This document shows positions 1 to 6,527 of a DNA stretch of 22,408 nucleotides, in pieces. The DNA is from JAZLIL01 sp045617405 (GTDB taxonomy: Bacteria; Bacillota; Clostridia; Lachnospirales; Lachnospiraceae): positions 1 through 22,408 of the forward strand of contig JAZLIL010000115.1 in the NCBI GenBank assembly GCA_045617405.1. The letters are read 5' to 3'. How positions within the stretch are numbered: position 1 is the first letter of the stretch; the number at the start of each line of letters is the position of its first letter. The notes beneath the pieces were generated by a model. The model made no database searches and was not told the origin of the DNA. It was given only the letters and a program-made list of their open reading frames with translations. A program made the translations under genes and the position numbers.

Positions 1-630
1 GGAAAGGATCAGACATATGTTCTCTACAGGCTTTCCCAGGAGCAGCTTTCAAGAACAATGATGCCGCTTGGCAATATGAGCAAGGCTGATATCAGAAGGA
101 TTGCCTTTGAATACGGTCTTGTCACTGCTTCAAAGGCCGGAAGCCAGGAGATCTGCTTTATTCCGGATAATGATCACGGAGCATTTCTTGAAAGGTATAC
201 GGGAAAGGTGAGTAAGCCCGGAAACTTCGTAGACATGGACGGAAAGGTACTCGGAGAACACAAAGGCATCATCAGGTACACTATAGGACAGAGGAAGGGA
301 CTTGGGATTGCGCTTGGAGAACCGCGCTTTGTTACGAAAATCAATTCTGAAAACAATACTGTGACGATAGGTAAGAGTTGCGATGTCTTTACGCAGACTG
401 TTCACGCGACCGACATTCGATATATGGGATCGGCGAAATTTGATGAAGGTGAGAGGTTTTTCGGTAAGATCAGATACAACGGACCGGGGGCCTGGTGCAG
501 GCTTTACCACGAAGGTGACGGAGTCCGTGCCGAATTTGAAGTGGCCAGGCGTGCAGTCACACCCGGCCAGTCACTTGTTCTTTATAATAATGATACAATC
601 GCGCTCGGGGGTGTGATCAGGCAGGACTGA
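1..630 (+). CDS. mnmA: tRNA-specific 2-thiouridylase MnmA, C-terminal part (5' end outside window)
   Basis: The reading frame is open from the first base (GKDQTYVLYRLSQEQL...) to a TGA at 628-630, so this is the C-terminal ~209 residues of a protein whose start lies upstream. MnmA is the cytoplasmic enzyme that adenylates and thiolates U34 of tRNA-Lys, -Glu and -Gln. Visible family hallmarks are the GKDQ-YVLY-L segment, the MPLG segment, and the block GSQEICFIPD carrying the second catalytic cysteine. After these come the C-terminal beta-barrel region (HKGIIRYTIGQRKGLGI, then RFVTKI) and the tail with ARRAVTPGQSLVLY. An internal ATG at 58 is not the true start because homology continues upstream of it. 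The gene converges on the PHP phosphatase with only 7 bp between stop codons; no terminator is visible between them. Identification is very secure. Confidence 0.96.
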   Translation, partial: GKDQTYVLYRLSQEQLSRTMMPLGNMSKADIRRIAFEYGLVTASKAGSQEICFIPDNDHGAFLERYTGKVSKPGNFVDMDGKVLGEHKGIIRYTIGQRKGLGIALGEPRFVTKINSENNTVTIGKSCDVFTQTVHATDIRYMGSAKFDEGERFFGKIRYNGPGAWCRLYHEGDGVRAEFEVARRAVTPGQSLVLYNNDTIALGGVIRQD

Positions 631-637
631 TATTAAA

Positions 638-1462
638 TCAGAGCGGACGTGCAATGGGCTTTCGGTTTTCATATACGTGGTAGTATCTGAAACCGAGAGC
701 TTTCAGCATTTCACAGGCCTCATCGAAGAATGACGCAATCTCCCACGGACGGTGCGCATCGGAACCGATTGTAACAAGCTCACCACCGAGCTCACGGTAG
801 CGTGTGAAGATTTCACCCTTTGGATTAGGAAAACCGAGTCCTTTTCTGAGACCGCCGCAGTTGCACTCGAGGGCCTTGCCGTTTTCCACGATGTTTCGCA
901 AAATGATGTCAATAAGGTCGGAAAAATCCGCAGGGTTGTAGTCACGGTCTCCTGTCGGGTTGTAGCGGATGACGTAATCGAAGTGTGCATAGGAATCGAA
1001 GCTCTTGTAATAGGAAGTGGTAAAGGCTGCCGATTCAAAGTACTTTATGATTGCCTCTTCCTTTGTCTTATTGACCCAATAGTCGTTACGGTAGGGATCG
1101 ATGTTTTCAACTATGTGGGTGGAACCTAGAAGAAAGTCGAAAGGATACTTCTTCTCAAGATTATCGTTAAAAATCCTGTTCTTCTCAAAGACCTCTTTTT
1201 CATTTCTGATACCGAGTTCAATTCCTGCGAGCAGCTTCAGGCGTCCGCGAAACTTCTCCTTTGTTTTGTTAAAAGCTTCAAACCACAAATCAGGGTCGAA
1301 AACAAAGCCGCCGCCCTGACTTTCGGGGAAGTATGAATCCATGTGGTCAGTTATGCAAAGGGTGTCGAGACCTTTATCTATCGCAATTTCGGCCATCTGA
1401 GTCATTGAATACTCAGCATCTGTAGAAAATTCAGTGTGAAGATGACAGTCTGCTGTAATCAT
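638..1462 (-). CDS. hisJ: PHP-family histidinol-phosphatase (HisJ/HisK type)
   Basis: A 274-residue cytoplasmic metallophosphatase of the PHP superfamily, most likely dephosphorylating L-histidinol phosphate in histidine biosynthesis. The metal-binding motifs are present in order: CHLHTEFS at the N-terminus, ITDHMD near residue 44, GIELGI, GSTHIV, AHFDYVIRY, and the C-terminal SDAH. Length matches the B. subtilis HisJ class (about 270). An in-frame TTG at 1474 overlaps the GGAGG ribosome binding site, so I place the start at the ATG at 1460-1462, which follows GGAGG with a 5-nt gap. No other his gene is in the window, so the histidine assignment rests on family only; related PHP enzymes can act on other phosphoesters. 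It lies downstream of rqcH on the same strand but behind a strong terminator, and I see no convincing promoter of its own. Confidence 0.85.
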   Translation of the reverse strand: MITADCHLHTEFSTDAEYSMTQMAEIAIDKGLDTLCITDHMDSYFPESQGGGFVFDPDLWFEAFNKTKEKFRGRLKLLAGIELGIRNEKEVFEKNRIFNDNLEKKYPFDFLLGSTHIVENIDPYRNDYWVNKTKEEAIIKYFESAAFTTSYYKSFDSYAHFDYVIRYNPTGDRDYNPADFSDLIDIILRNIVENGKALECNCGGLRKGLGFPNPKGEIFTRYRELGGELVTIGSDAHRPWEIASFFDEACEMLKALGFRYYHVYENRKPIARPL

Positions 1463-1526
1463 TAGAGCCTCCAAATAGTGTTTGCGTTTATGCTTCCGGT
1501 TTAACGGAAAATCTCTGCCGGTTTAT

Positions 1527-1576
1527 AAAAAATCGCAGTTTGCCGGGAAAGTCCGGCCTGCCGCCAAAAAACTGCG
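1527..1576 (-). terminator. Rho-independent terminator after rqcH
   Basis: Read on the minus strand, CGCAGTTT (1569-1576) pairs with AAACTGCG (1534-1541). Between them a second hairpin GCCGG/CCGGC (1553-1557 and 1542-1546) can form, and a run of six T follows (1527-1532). It begins only 10 bp after the rqcH stop codon. Confidence 0.8.
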
Positions 1577-1585
1577 GTTTCTGCC

Positions 1586-3301
1586 CTAATCCGCCTTTAG
1601 AAAAGAGATGTCGGGAGCTGCAACCATTGAGTAGTTGCTGTGATAGATGACAAAGCCCGGTTTGCCGCCTGATGGCTTTTTCACACCCTTTTTCTCCAGA
1701 TAGTCAATTTCAACCTTGTCGGCGTCGCGCCGCACGGAATAGTAGGCAGCCAGGCTTGCCGCCTCTTCGTAGGCACGGTCGGGAATCTCTTTTCCGGAAG
1801 CCTTGAGGATAACGTGCGATCCGGGTACTCCCTTGGCGTGAAACCACCAGTCGTTTCCCGATGAGAGCTTAAAGGTGAGCTCATCATTCTGATAGTTGTT
1901 CTTTCCAACGTATATGTCAAACCCGTCCGAAGAAATGTAGTGAAAGGGCTTCGAATTGTTCTTCTGCTGTTTCCCGGGATGAGCCTGTTTCGAATAGATG
2001 TGGGCACGCTTCATGTAGCCGAATTCGGCAAGCTCACGTCTTATCTCGTTGAGGTCGGCATCACAATCCGCAATGTCGAGCGAGGCCTTTACCGATTCGA
2101 GGTGCGCTACTTCGTCGCGAGATTCGACAATCTGCACGGAAAGTGCGTCGAAAGTGCGCTTCAGCTTCCTGTATCGGTCGTAGTACAAAACGGCATTCTC
2201 ACGACCGGAAAGTGAAGAATCAAGCGGAATAACTACAGGTTCACCGGTGTAGAAATCGTTTGCCGTAAAGGTCGTAGTACCGTTTTCAATTTCATAGCCG
2301 TAGGTAGAGAGAAGATCGCCGTAAAGCTTACAGCGGTCACGTTTTTTAGTGCCTTCAAGCTGCTTTTCCTGAAGAGAGAGCTTCTTCTTTGCTCTTTCTA
2401 TCGCATTTACGGTGATACGCCTCAAATCCTGCGATTTCTGGCGCATCAGATTAAGACGGTTCTTTTTGTCGTAGTACGACTCAAGAAGGGCGCAGATGTC
2501 ATTGACAGGCCGAAAATCTCCCTTTAGACAGGAGATCGGAACAGAACTGTACTCAAACGGTTCGCCGTCCCTAAAGACGATGCCGGGCGTAAACTGTCCC
2601 TTAGAGACATCGTTAAAGAGAGAGATGAAGGACTCCGAAAGTATCTGAATGTCAACAGGTTCACCGGAACGGAACACAAGCTCCTTTGCGATAAGAGGAG
2701 AAATGCCGTTGTAGTCTGAAATAAGAACACCTTCCGGATCGTTTGAGTGTGAGAGCTTTTCAGTAATGCCGGAAAGAGTCTCGCATCTGGGGTCGGTCTT
2801 TTCGCTCTGCTTTACAAGAAACCAGGGACGCCCCGGAAGAACTTCGCGCACTGAGCTTACCAAAGAGGAAACGTGCTTTATACTGTCAACGATTGTGCTC
2901 GTATCGTCAATAAGGATAATGTTGCTGTGCTTTCCCATGAGTTCAAGAATAAGGTGTTTGATACAAAGATCTCCAAGCTCATTAAGGTGCTCGATTTTAA
3001 TGTCGATTACACGCTCAAAATCGGGCTGTGTAATGCTTACGATGCGTGCCGAATTAAGGTACTTTCGAAGAAGCATGCAGAAGTTCGGCGCAGAAAGAGG
3101 ATTGTCCCTTGTGGTTTCAGTAAGGTAGACAAGCGGCATACCACCTGAGACAGACACAAAGAGTCTGAAGGTCCCGGAAGCTTTTATCGTCAGGACAAGC
3201 TCTTCCTTTTCCGGCTGATGAATTTTAACTATCCTTCCGCCCGTGAGCTTCTCGCTGAGTGTCTTTGTTAAGTTTGCAATTACGATGCCGTCAAAAGCCA
3301 T
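1586..3301 (-). CDS. rqcH: Rqc2 homolog RqcH (NFACT / fibronectin-binding A-like protein)
   Basis: A 571-residue NFACT-family protein. RqcH binds stalled 50S subunits carrying peptidyl-tRNA and recruits tRNA-Ala to add C-terminal alanine tails that mark nascent chains for degradation. The N-terminal NFACT-N/FbpA domain starts MAFDGIVIANLTKTL and includes NFCMLLRKYL and LGDLCIKHLILELMGKHSN. A coiled-coil segment rich in Lys, Glu and Arg follows at roughly residues 330-440, and the NFACT-R (DUF814) domain begins near residue 450 (FDIYVGKNNYQNDELTFKL, NDWWFHAKGVPGSHVIL). A longer in-frame extension reaches to 3553, but it crosses the promoter and the start of the divergent neighbour. It does not resemble NFACT sequence, so I chose the ATG at 3299-3301. 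Older names (fibronectin-binding protein) refer to the same family. The ribosome binding site is weak (GGTGG upstream). Confidence 0.95.
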   Translation of the reverse strand: MAFDGIVIANLTKTLSEKLTGGRIVKIHQPEKEELVLTIKASGTFRLFVSVSGGMPLVYLTETTRDNPLSAPNFCMLLRKYLNSARIVSITQPDFERVIDIKIEHLNELGDLCIKHLILELMGKHSNIILIDDTSTIVDSIKHVSSLVSSVREVLPGRPWFLVKQSEKTDPRCETLSGITEKLSHSNDPEGVLISDYNGISPLIAKELVFRSGEPVDIQILSESFISLFNDVSKGQFTPGIVFRDGEPFEYSSVPISCLKGDFRPVNDICALLESYYDKKNRLNLMRQKSQDLRRITVNAIERAKKKLSLQEKQLEGTKKRDRCKLYGDLLSTYGYEIENGTTTFTANDFYTGEPVVIPLDSSLSGRENAVLYYDRYRKLKRTFDALSVQIVESRDEVAHLESVKASLDIADCDADLNEIRRELAEFGYMKRAHIYSKQAHPGKQQKNNSKPFHYISSDGFDIYVGKNNYQNDELTFKLSSGNDWWFHAKGVPGSHVILKASGKEIPDRAYEEAASLAAYYSVRRDADKVEIDYLEKKGVKKPSGGKPGFVIYHSNYSMVAAPDISFLKAD

Positions 3302-3340
3302 TCCGATACCACCATTTCTGTCATTCACTTTATCGCGGTT

Positions 3341-3369
3341 ATTATACACCAATGTTTCCGATTTTAAAA
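3341..3369 (-). promoter_or_regulatory. Probable sigma-A promoter for rqcH
   Basis: On the minus strand there is a perfect -10 TATAAT (3341-3346) with a weak -35-like TTTTAA 17 nt upstream (3364-3369), giving a leader of about 30 nt to the ATG at 3301. Confidence 0.55.
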
Positions 3370-3371
3370 GG

Positions 3372-3400
3372 TTGATTGGAAGATGTGTTTGAGGTAGAAT
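3372..3400 (+). promoter_or_regulatory. Sigma-A promoter for the rhomboid-like / ytfI / ytfJ operon
   Basis: TTGATT (3372-3377), a 17-nt spacer and TAGAAT (3395-3400). It is divergent from the rqcH promoter. The leader to the TTG start at 3483 is about 75 nt. Confidence 0.65.
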
Positions 3401-3482
3401 AAGATGGGTAAAGTAAAAGAATAAATATCGGGCAGACAATCCCGCTATTTGAAAAACATACTGAACGAGGAGGAGTCTGCGT

Positions 3483-4403
3483 TTGAACTGGCTCGATAAA
3501 CTTGAAAGAAAATTCGGAAGATATGCCATTCCGGGACTTATTAAATATGTCATCGGAATGTACCTGATAGGACTTGTATTAAGCTTTGTGGCACCCGGTT
3601 TCTACGACAAGTGGCTGATGCTCGACATTGACAAGCTGCTTCATGGACAGATTTGGAGAATCGTTACGTTTGTCATCCAGCCGCCGCCCACAAGCCTTTT
3701 GTTCCTGATCTTCTTTATTCTGCTCTATTTTTCGATAGGAATGACAATGGAACAGATTTGGGGATCGTTCAAATTCAATCTCTACATTTTCGGGGGTGTT
3801 ATCTGCAACATCATTGCCACCATAATAGTTTATCTGATAACAAAGGCAGTGTACGGTGTCGGTGTCAGCTATCAGGTTCCACTTGATTACATCATTGATA
3901 CGCTGTTCCTTGCGTATGCGCTTTCATTCCCGGAGGTACAGTTCAGAGTCTATTTTCTGATACCTGTCAAGGCGAAATACCTCGCAATTGTCTACGGGGC
4001 ACTTCTGCTCTACAATGTCCTCTCGCCTTCCTTTGCGGGCTTCTATGGTGTTGCGGACGGAATGTATGTTTCTGTTCCCGGGGGTCTTATTGCAACGGTA
4101 TGTTCTCTTGTGGTGGCACTTTTGTCACTTGCAAACTTCCTTGTTTTTTTCCTGTCTATTCCTTCAGTCAGAAGGTTATCGCCTAAGAATGTTTCGAGAA
4201 GACGTTCGTTTAACAAAAGCGTGAAGTCAGGAAGAGATGTATATGAAGACCCTAACGGAAGGAATGTCTACAGTATCCACAAGTGCTGTATATGCGGAAG
4301 AACAGAGAAGGACGATCCGAATCTTGAATTCAGATACTGTTCCAAGTGCCAGGGAAACAGGGAGTACTGCAGCGACCACTTGTTTACTCACGAGCATAAA
4401 TAG
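3483..4403 (+). CDS. Rhomboid-like (derlin-like) membrane protein with C-terminal zinc-binding cluster
   Basis: A 306-residue polytopic membrane protein. The start is a TTG preceded by AGGAGG (3468-3473, 9-nt gap). The layout HGQIWRIVTFVIQP (residues 54-67), then several membrane segments (about 70-90, 98-120, 137-150, 165-182, 200-226) resembles the rhomboid/derlin fold, where H/G-QxWRxxT precedes the second membrane helix. I see no GxSG catalytic serine motif in the expected fourth helix, so it is probably not an active protease. The last 45 residues are soluble and carry C268-C269-I-C271, C286-x2-C289, C296-x2-H299 and H303-x-H305, a likely double zinc site. Its substrate or partner is unknown. 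It is first in an operon with ytfI and ytfJ (17-bp gap to ytfI). Confidence 0.75.
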   Translation: MNWLDKLERKFGRYAIPGLIKYVIGMYLIGLVLSFVAPGFYDKWLMLDIDKLLHGQIWRIVTFVIQPPPTSLLFLIFFILLYFSIGMTMEQIWGSFKFNLYIFGGVICNIIATIIVYLITKAVYGVGVSYQVPLDYIIDTLFLAYALSFPEVQFRVYFLIPVKAKYLAIVYGALLLYNVLSPSFAGFYGVADGMYVSVPGGLIATVCSLVVALLSLANFLVFFLSIPSVRRLSPKNVSRRRSFNKSVKSGRDVYEDPNGRNVYSIHKCCICGRTEKDDPNLEFRYCSKCQGNREYCSDHLFTHEHK

Positions 4404-4420
4404 GACGGACAGGTTTTAAT

Positions 4421-5224
4421 ATGGCATTTTTGCATGTTTTAAAAGTTACGGGCCTTTTTCTAGCGTGGGGAGTTGCGGGTGTGATAGCGCTTTTACTCCT
4501 GGCGGTTTCGCTTGTCATGTTTGTTCCGGTCAGGTATAAGGCCTATGCCAATGAGCGGCACGGCCCTTACGAGGTGAGGCTCGGGTGGATGCTTCACATT
4601 CTGAACGGATGGCTGACGGTCGAACGCGGCAGGGAGCTTAGTTTCGGTGTGCGGGTTTTTACCCATGAAATATTGGGTGAAGAAGCCGACGCGAGGCGCA
4701 TTAAGAAAGAAGAAAAGAGGCGTGCTAAAGGCGAAAAGAAGCGGAAAGGGCGAGGCGTCGTAAAGGCAAAGGCCGCACCGGATGAGGATAGCAGGGAGAA
4801 TCCCGTAAGAAAATTCGGAAAAGGTCTGAATGATTTTGTCAAGAAGCTCACCGAACTTTCTGAAAAAGAAGAGCGTCTTGCGGATTTCCTTGAGGACAAA
4901 AGGGTGAGAGAAACCGTAGCATGGGGCATAAAGGAACTGAAGACACTGATTCGTGCGGTAAGACCGCGAAAGGTCAGGGCAAACATCAGATTCGGGTTCG
5001 AAGATCCTTCAAAAACAGGCATGCTGCTCGGTGCATTCGGGTTTTTATATACATTTCTCGGAGACAGTCTGAGAGTCGAACCGGACTTTTCGTGTGCCTG
5101 CTTTGAGGCTGACGGATTTATGAAGGGAAGGGCGTTTCTCATTGTTCCGACGGTGATTCTGCTGAAATGCTATTTCAGCAAGGATTTGAAGTATACGATG
5201 GAAAAGGCAAAAAACATCAGTTGA
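4421..5224 (+). CDS. ytfI: DUF2953 domain membrane-anchored protein (YtfI-like)
   Basis: A 267-residue protein with one N-terminal membrane helix (about residues 8-34), ending in FVPVRYKAYANERHG. DUF2953 proteins typically carry such a VPVRY-like segment just after the helix. The middle (about 85-125) is a highly charged Lys/Arg/Glu stretch (RRIKKEEKRRAKGEKKRKGR), followed by helices and a C-terminal part with FGFEDPSKTGMLLGAFGFLY. The latter motif (DP..TG...G) is typical of the family. Function is unknown. In Bacillus the homolog ytfI lies directly upstream of ytfJ, and the same order is seen here (the ytfJ ATG is 15 bp after the ytfI stop), which supports the assignment. The start ATG follows an AGG with a 7-nt gap. 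Confidence 0.8.
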   Translation: MAFLHVLKVTGLFLAWGVAGVIALLLLAVSLVMFVPVRYKAYANERHGPYEVRLGWMLHILNGWLTVERGRELSFGVRVFTHEILGEEADARRIKKEEKRRAKGEKKRKGRGVVKAKAAPDEDSRENPVRKFGKGLNDFVKKLTELSEKEERLADFLEDKRVRETVAWGIKELKTLIRAVRPRKVRANIRFGFEDPSKTGMLLGAFGFLYTFLGDSLRVEPDFSCACFEADGFMKGRAFLIVPTVILLKCYFSKDLKYTMEKAKNIS

Positions 5225-5239
5225 TGATTGGAGGTCATT

Positions 5240-5653
5240 ATGGCAGATATTAACGAGACGATTAAAAAGCTCTTTGACGGTATGGACACTTTCATTTCGA
5301 CAAAGTCGGTTGTAGGGGAACCGGTAAACTGCGAAGACGGGACAGTCATTATTCCGCTTGTCGATGTCAGCTTCGGCGCGGCAGCAGGTGCATTTGTCGA
5401 CGCACCGAAGAACAAGGCGGCAGGAGGAATCGGCGGAAGGATTACGCCGAACAGCGTGCTTGTCATCAAGGATGGAAAGACGAGGCTTGTTGCCGTAAAG
5501 AACAGTGATGCTGTTTCAAGAGTGCTTGACCTGATTCCCGAAGCCCTCGAGAAGATTAAGAAGACTCCGAAGGACAAGGCGGAGGAAGAGAAGATGGATA
5601 AAGCGGGAGAGGACTATATACTTGAAAATGAAGACGTGGGCGAACAGGCCTGA
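5240..5653 (+). CDS. ytfJ: GerW/YtfJ family sporulation-associated protein
   Basis: A 137-residue soluble protein. The sequence MADINETIKKLFDGMDTFI..., STKSVVGEPVNCEDGTVIIP and VDVSFGAAAGAF is the signature of the GerW (YtfJ) family. These proteins are known from B. subtilis, where the homolog is needed for normal spore germination, but the family is also found in organisms with little evidence of sporulation. A second conserved block is GGRITPNSVLVIKDGKTRLV. The C-terminal 25 residues are acidic and variable. An in-frame TTG at 5228 is rejected in favour of the ATG at 5240, which has GGAGG (5230-5234) just upstream. It closes the operon begun by the rhomboid-like gene; no clear terminator follows. 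Confidence 0.9.
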   Translation: MADINETIKKLFDGMDTFISTKSVVGEPVNCEDGTVIIPLVDVSFGAAAGAFVDAPKNKAAGGIGGRITPNSVLVIKDGKTRLVAVKNSDAVSRVLDLIPEALEKIKKTPKDKAEEEKMDKAGEDYILENEDVGEQA

Positions 5654-5715
5654 GAAGGTTTGTGCAGCAGATGCAAATGCAAAGAGACTAAGTGAAAGTT
5701 CTTTTGTTTTTACTA

Positions 5716-5744
5716 TTGCATTATTAAAACAGTTGTGTTATCAT
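5716..5744 (+). promoter_or_regulatory. Sigma-A promoter for rpmB
   Basis: TTGCAT (5716-5721), a 17-nt spacer and TATCAT (5739-5744). This predicts a leader of about 80 nt before the rpmB ATG at 5833. Confidence 0.7.
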
Positions 5745-5832
5745 TACAACGTTTGAGACTGCGAGCTCAATTCTTTGGTTTGAAACTCAAAGATTTAGCG
5801 AGGTCAAATAAGTTCTAAGGAGGTGAATGGCA

Positions 5833-6030
5833 ATGGCAAGATGTGAAATCTGTGAGAAAGACAACAAGTTCGGTCATCAGCTTAGCTATTCAAGAAGCCA
5901 CGTTTCAAGACGTGCCAACAGAATGTGGAAGTCTAATGTTAAGTCCGTTAGAGTAAAAACCGAAGGCGGTTCAAAGAAGATGTATGTTTGTACTTCATGC
6001 TTAAGATCCGGTAAGGTTGAGCGTGCTTAA
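5833..6030 (+). CDS. rpmB: 50S ribosomal protein L28
   Basis: A 65-residue basic ribosomal protein of the large subunit. It contains the family sequence MARCEICEKDNKFGHQLSYS, the SHVSRRANR segment and the C-terminal YVCTSCLRSGKVERA. Two Cys pairs (CEIC near the start and CTSC near the end) suggest a zinc-binding (C+) form of L28. Two start codons are in frame (ATG 5827 and ATG 5833). AGGAGG at 5818-5823 sits only 3 nt from the first and 9 nt from the second, so I chose 5833. The gene has its own promoter and a terminator immediately downstream, and precedes yloU-fakA, the conserved Firmicute order. Confidence 0.96.
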   Translation: MARCEICEKDNKFGHQLSYSRSHVSRRANRMWKSNVKSVRVKTEGGSKKMYVCTSCLRSGKVERA

Positions 6031-6046
6031 TTAATGATTGACTACC

Positions 6047-6075
6047 AGAGCTGCTTAATTGAGCAGCTCTTTTTT
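6047..6075 (+). terminator. Rho-independent terminator after rpmB
   Basis: A perfect 9-bp stem AGAGCTGCT (6047-6055) / AGCAGCTCT (6062-6070) with a 6-nt loop, followed by a T run to 6075. Confidence 0.92.
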
Positions 6076-6153
6076 CAACTTACATGCTGATTTTGCAGCG
6101 TGTGTAAACGTTCTTTGATTTCAATTTCATTACGTTAAGAGGAGGTTTGGGAC

Positions 6154-6513
6154 ATGGGCAATTCCTTTTCAACAGGTCTTGGTGAGATTCACATTGATTC
6201 AAGCGTCCTGGCAAGATATGCAGGTGCCGCGGCAGTTGAATGCGTCGGTGTTGTCGGAATGGCATCGGTAAGCATGAAGGATGGTCTTGCTAAACTGCTT
6301 CGTGTTGAAAATCTTGATCATGGTGTTACTGTTACTGTAAACGATAACGATACTATTGAGATTGAGTGTCATATAATTGTGGCGTATGGTGTTAATATCC
6401 AGTCTGTTTGCAACAATCTTTGCGAAACAGTCATCTATAACCTTGAAAAGTTCTCGGGGATGAAGGTTGCAGGTGTTTCGATTTATGTCGATGGTGTAAG
6501 GGTCATTGACTGA
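6154..6513 (+). CDS. yloU: Asp23/Gls24 family protein (YloU)
   Basis: A 119-residue member of the Asp23/Gls24 (DUF322) family. Key segments are HIDSSVLARYAGAAAVECVG at the N-terminus, the middle DGLAKLLRVENLDHGVTVTV, and the IIVAYGVNIQSVCNNLCETV block. The C-terminus has VAGVSIYVDGVR. These are small soluble proteins, often membrane-associated through partners. The yloU type is almost always found next to the fatty acid kinase gene, as here (about 14 bp to the GTG start of fakA), but its exact role is not established. The start ATG has a strong AGGAGG 8 nt upstream. No convincing promoter is seen between the rpmB terminator and this gene, so readthrough from rpmB or a weak promoter is likely. 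Confidence 0.92.
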   Translation: MGNSFSTGLGEIHIDSSVLARYAGAAAVECVGVVGMASVSMKDGLAKLLRVENLDHGVTVTVNDNDTIEIECHIIVAYGVNIQSVCNNLCETVIYNLEKFSGMKVAGVSIYVDGVRVID

Positions 6514-6527
6514 TAATGGAGGGTGAC

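Noticed and set aside
3302..3553. An 84-residue N-terminal extension of rqcH
   Set aside because: It would cross both divergent promoters and the start of the neighbouring gene, and does not match the NFACT N-terminus, which begins at MAFDG.
4594..5142. A 182-codon open frame on the minus strand inside ytfI
   Set aside because: It is Ser/Pro/Phe-rich as expected of the antisense of a Lys/Glu-rich gene, with no recognisable domain.
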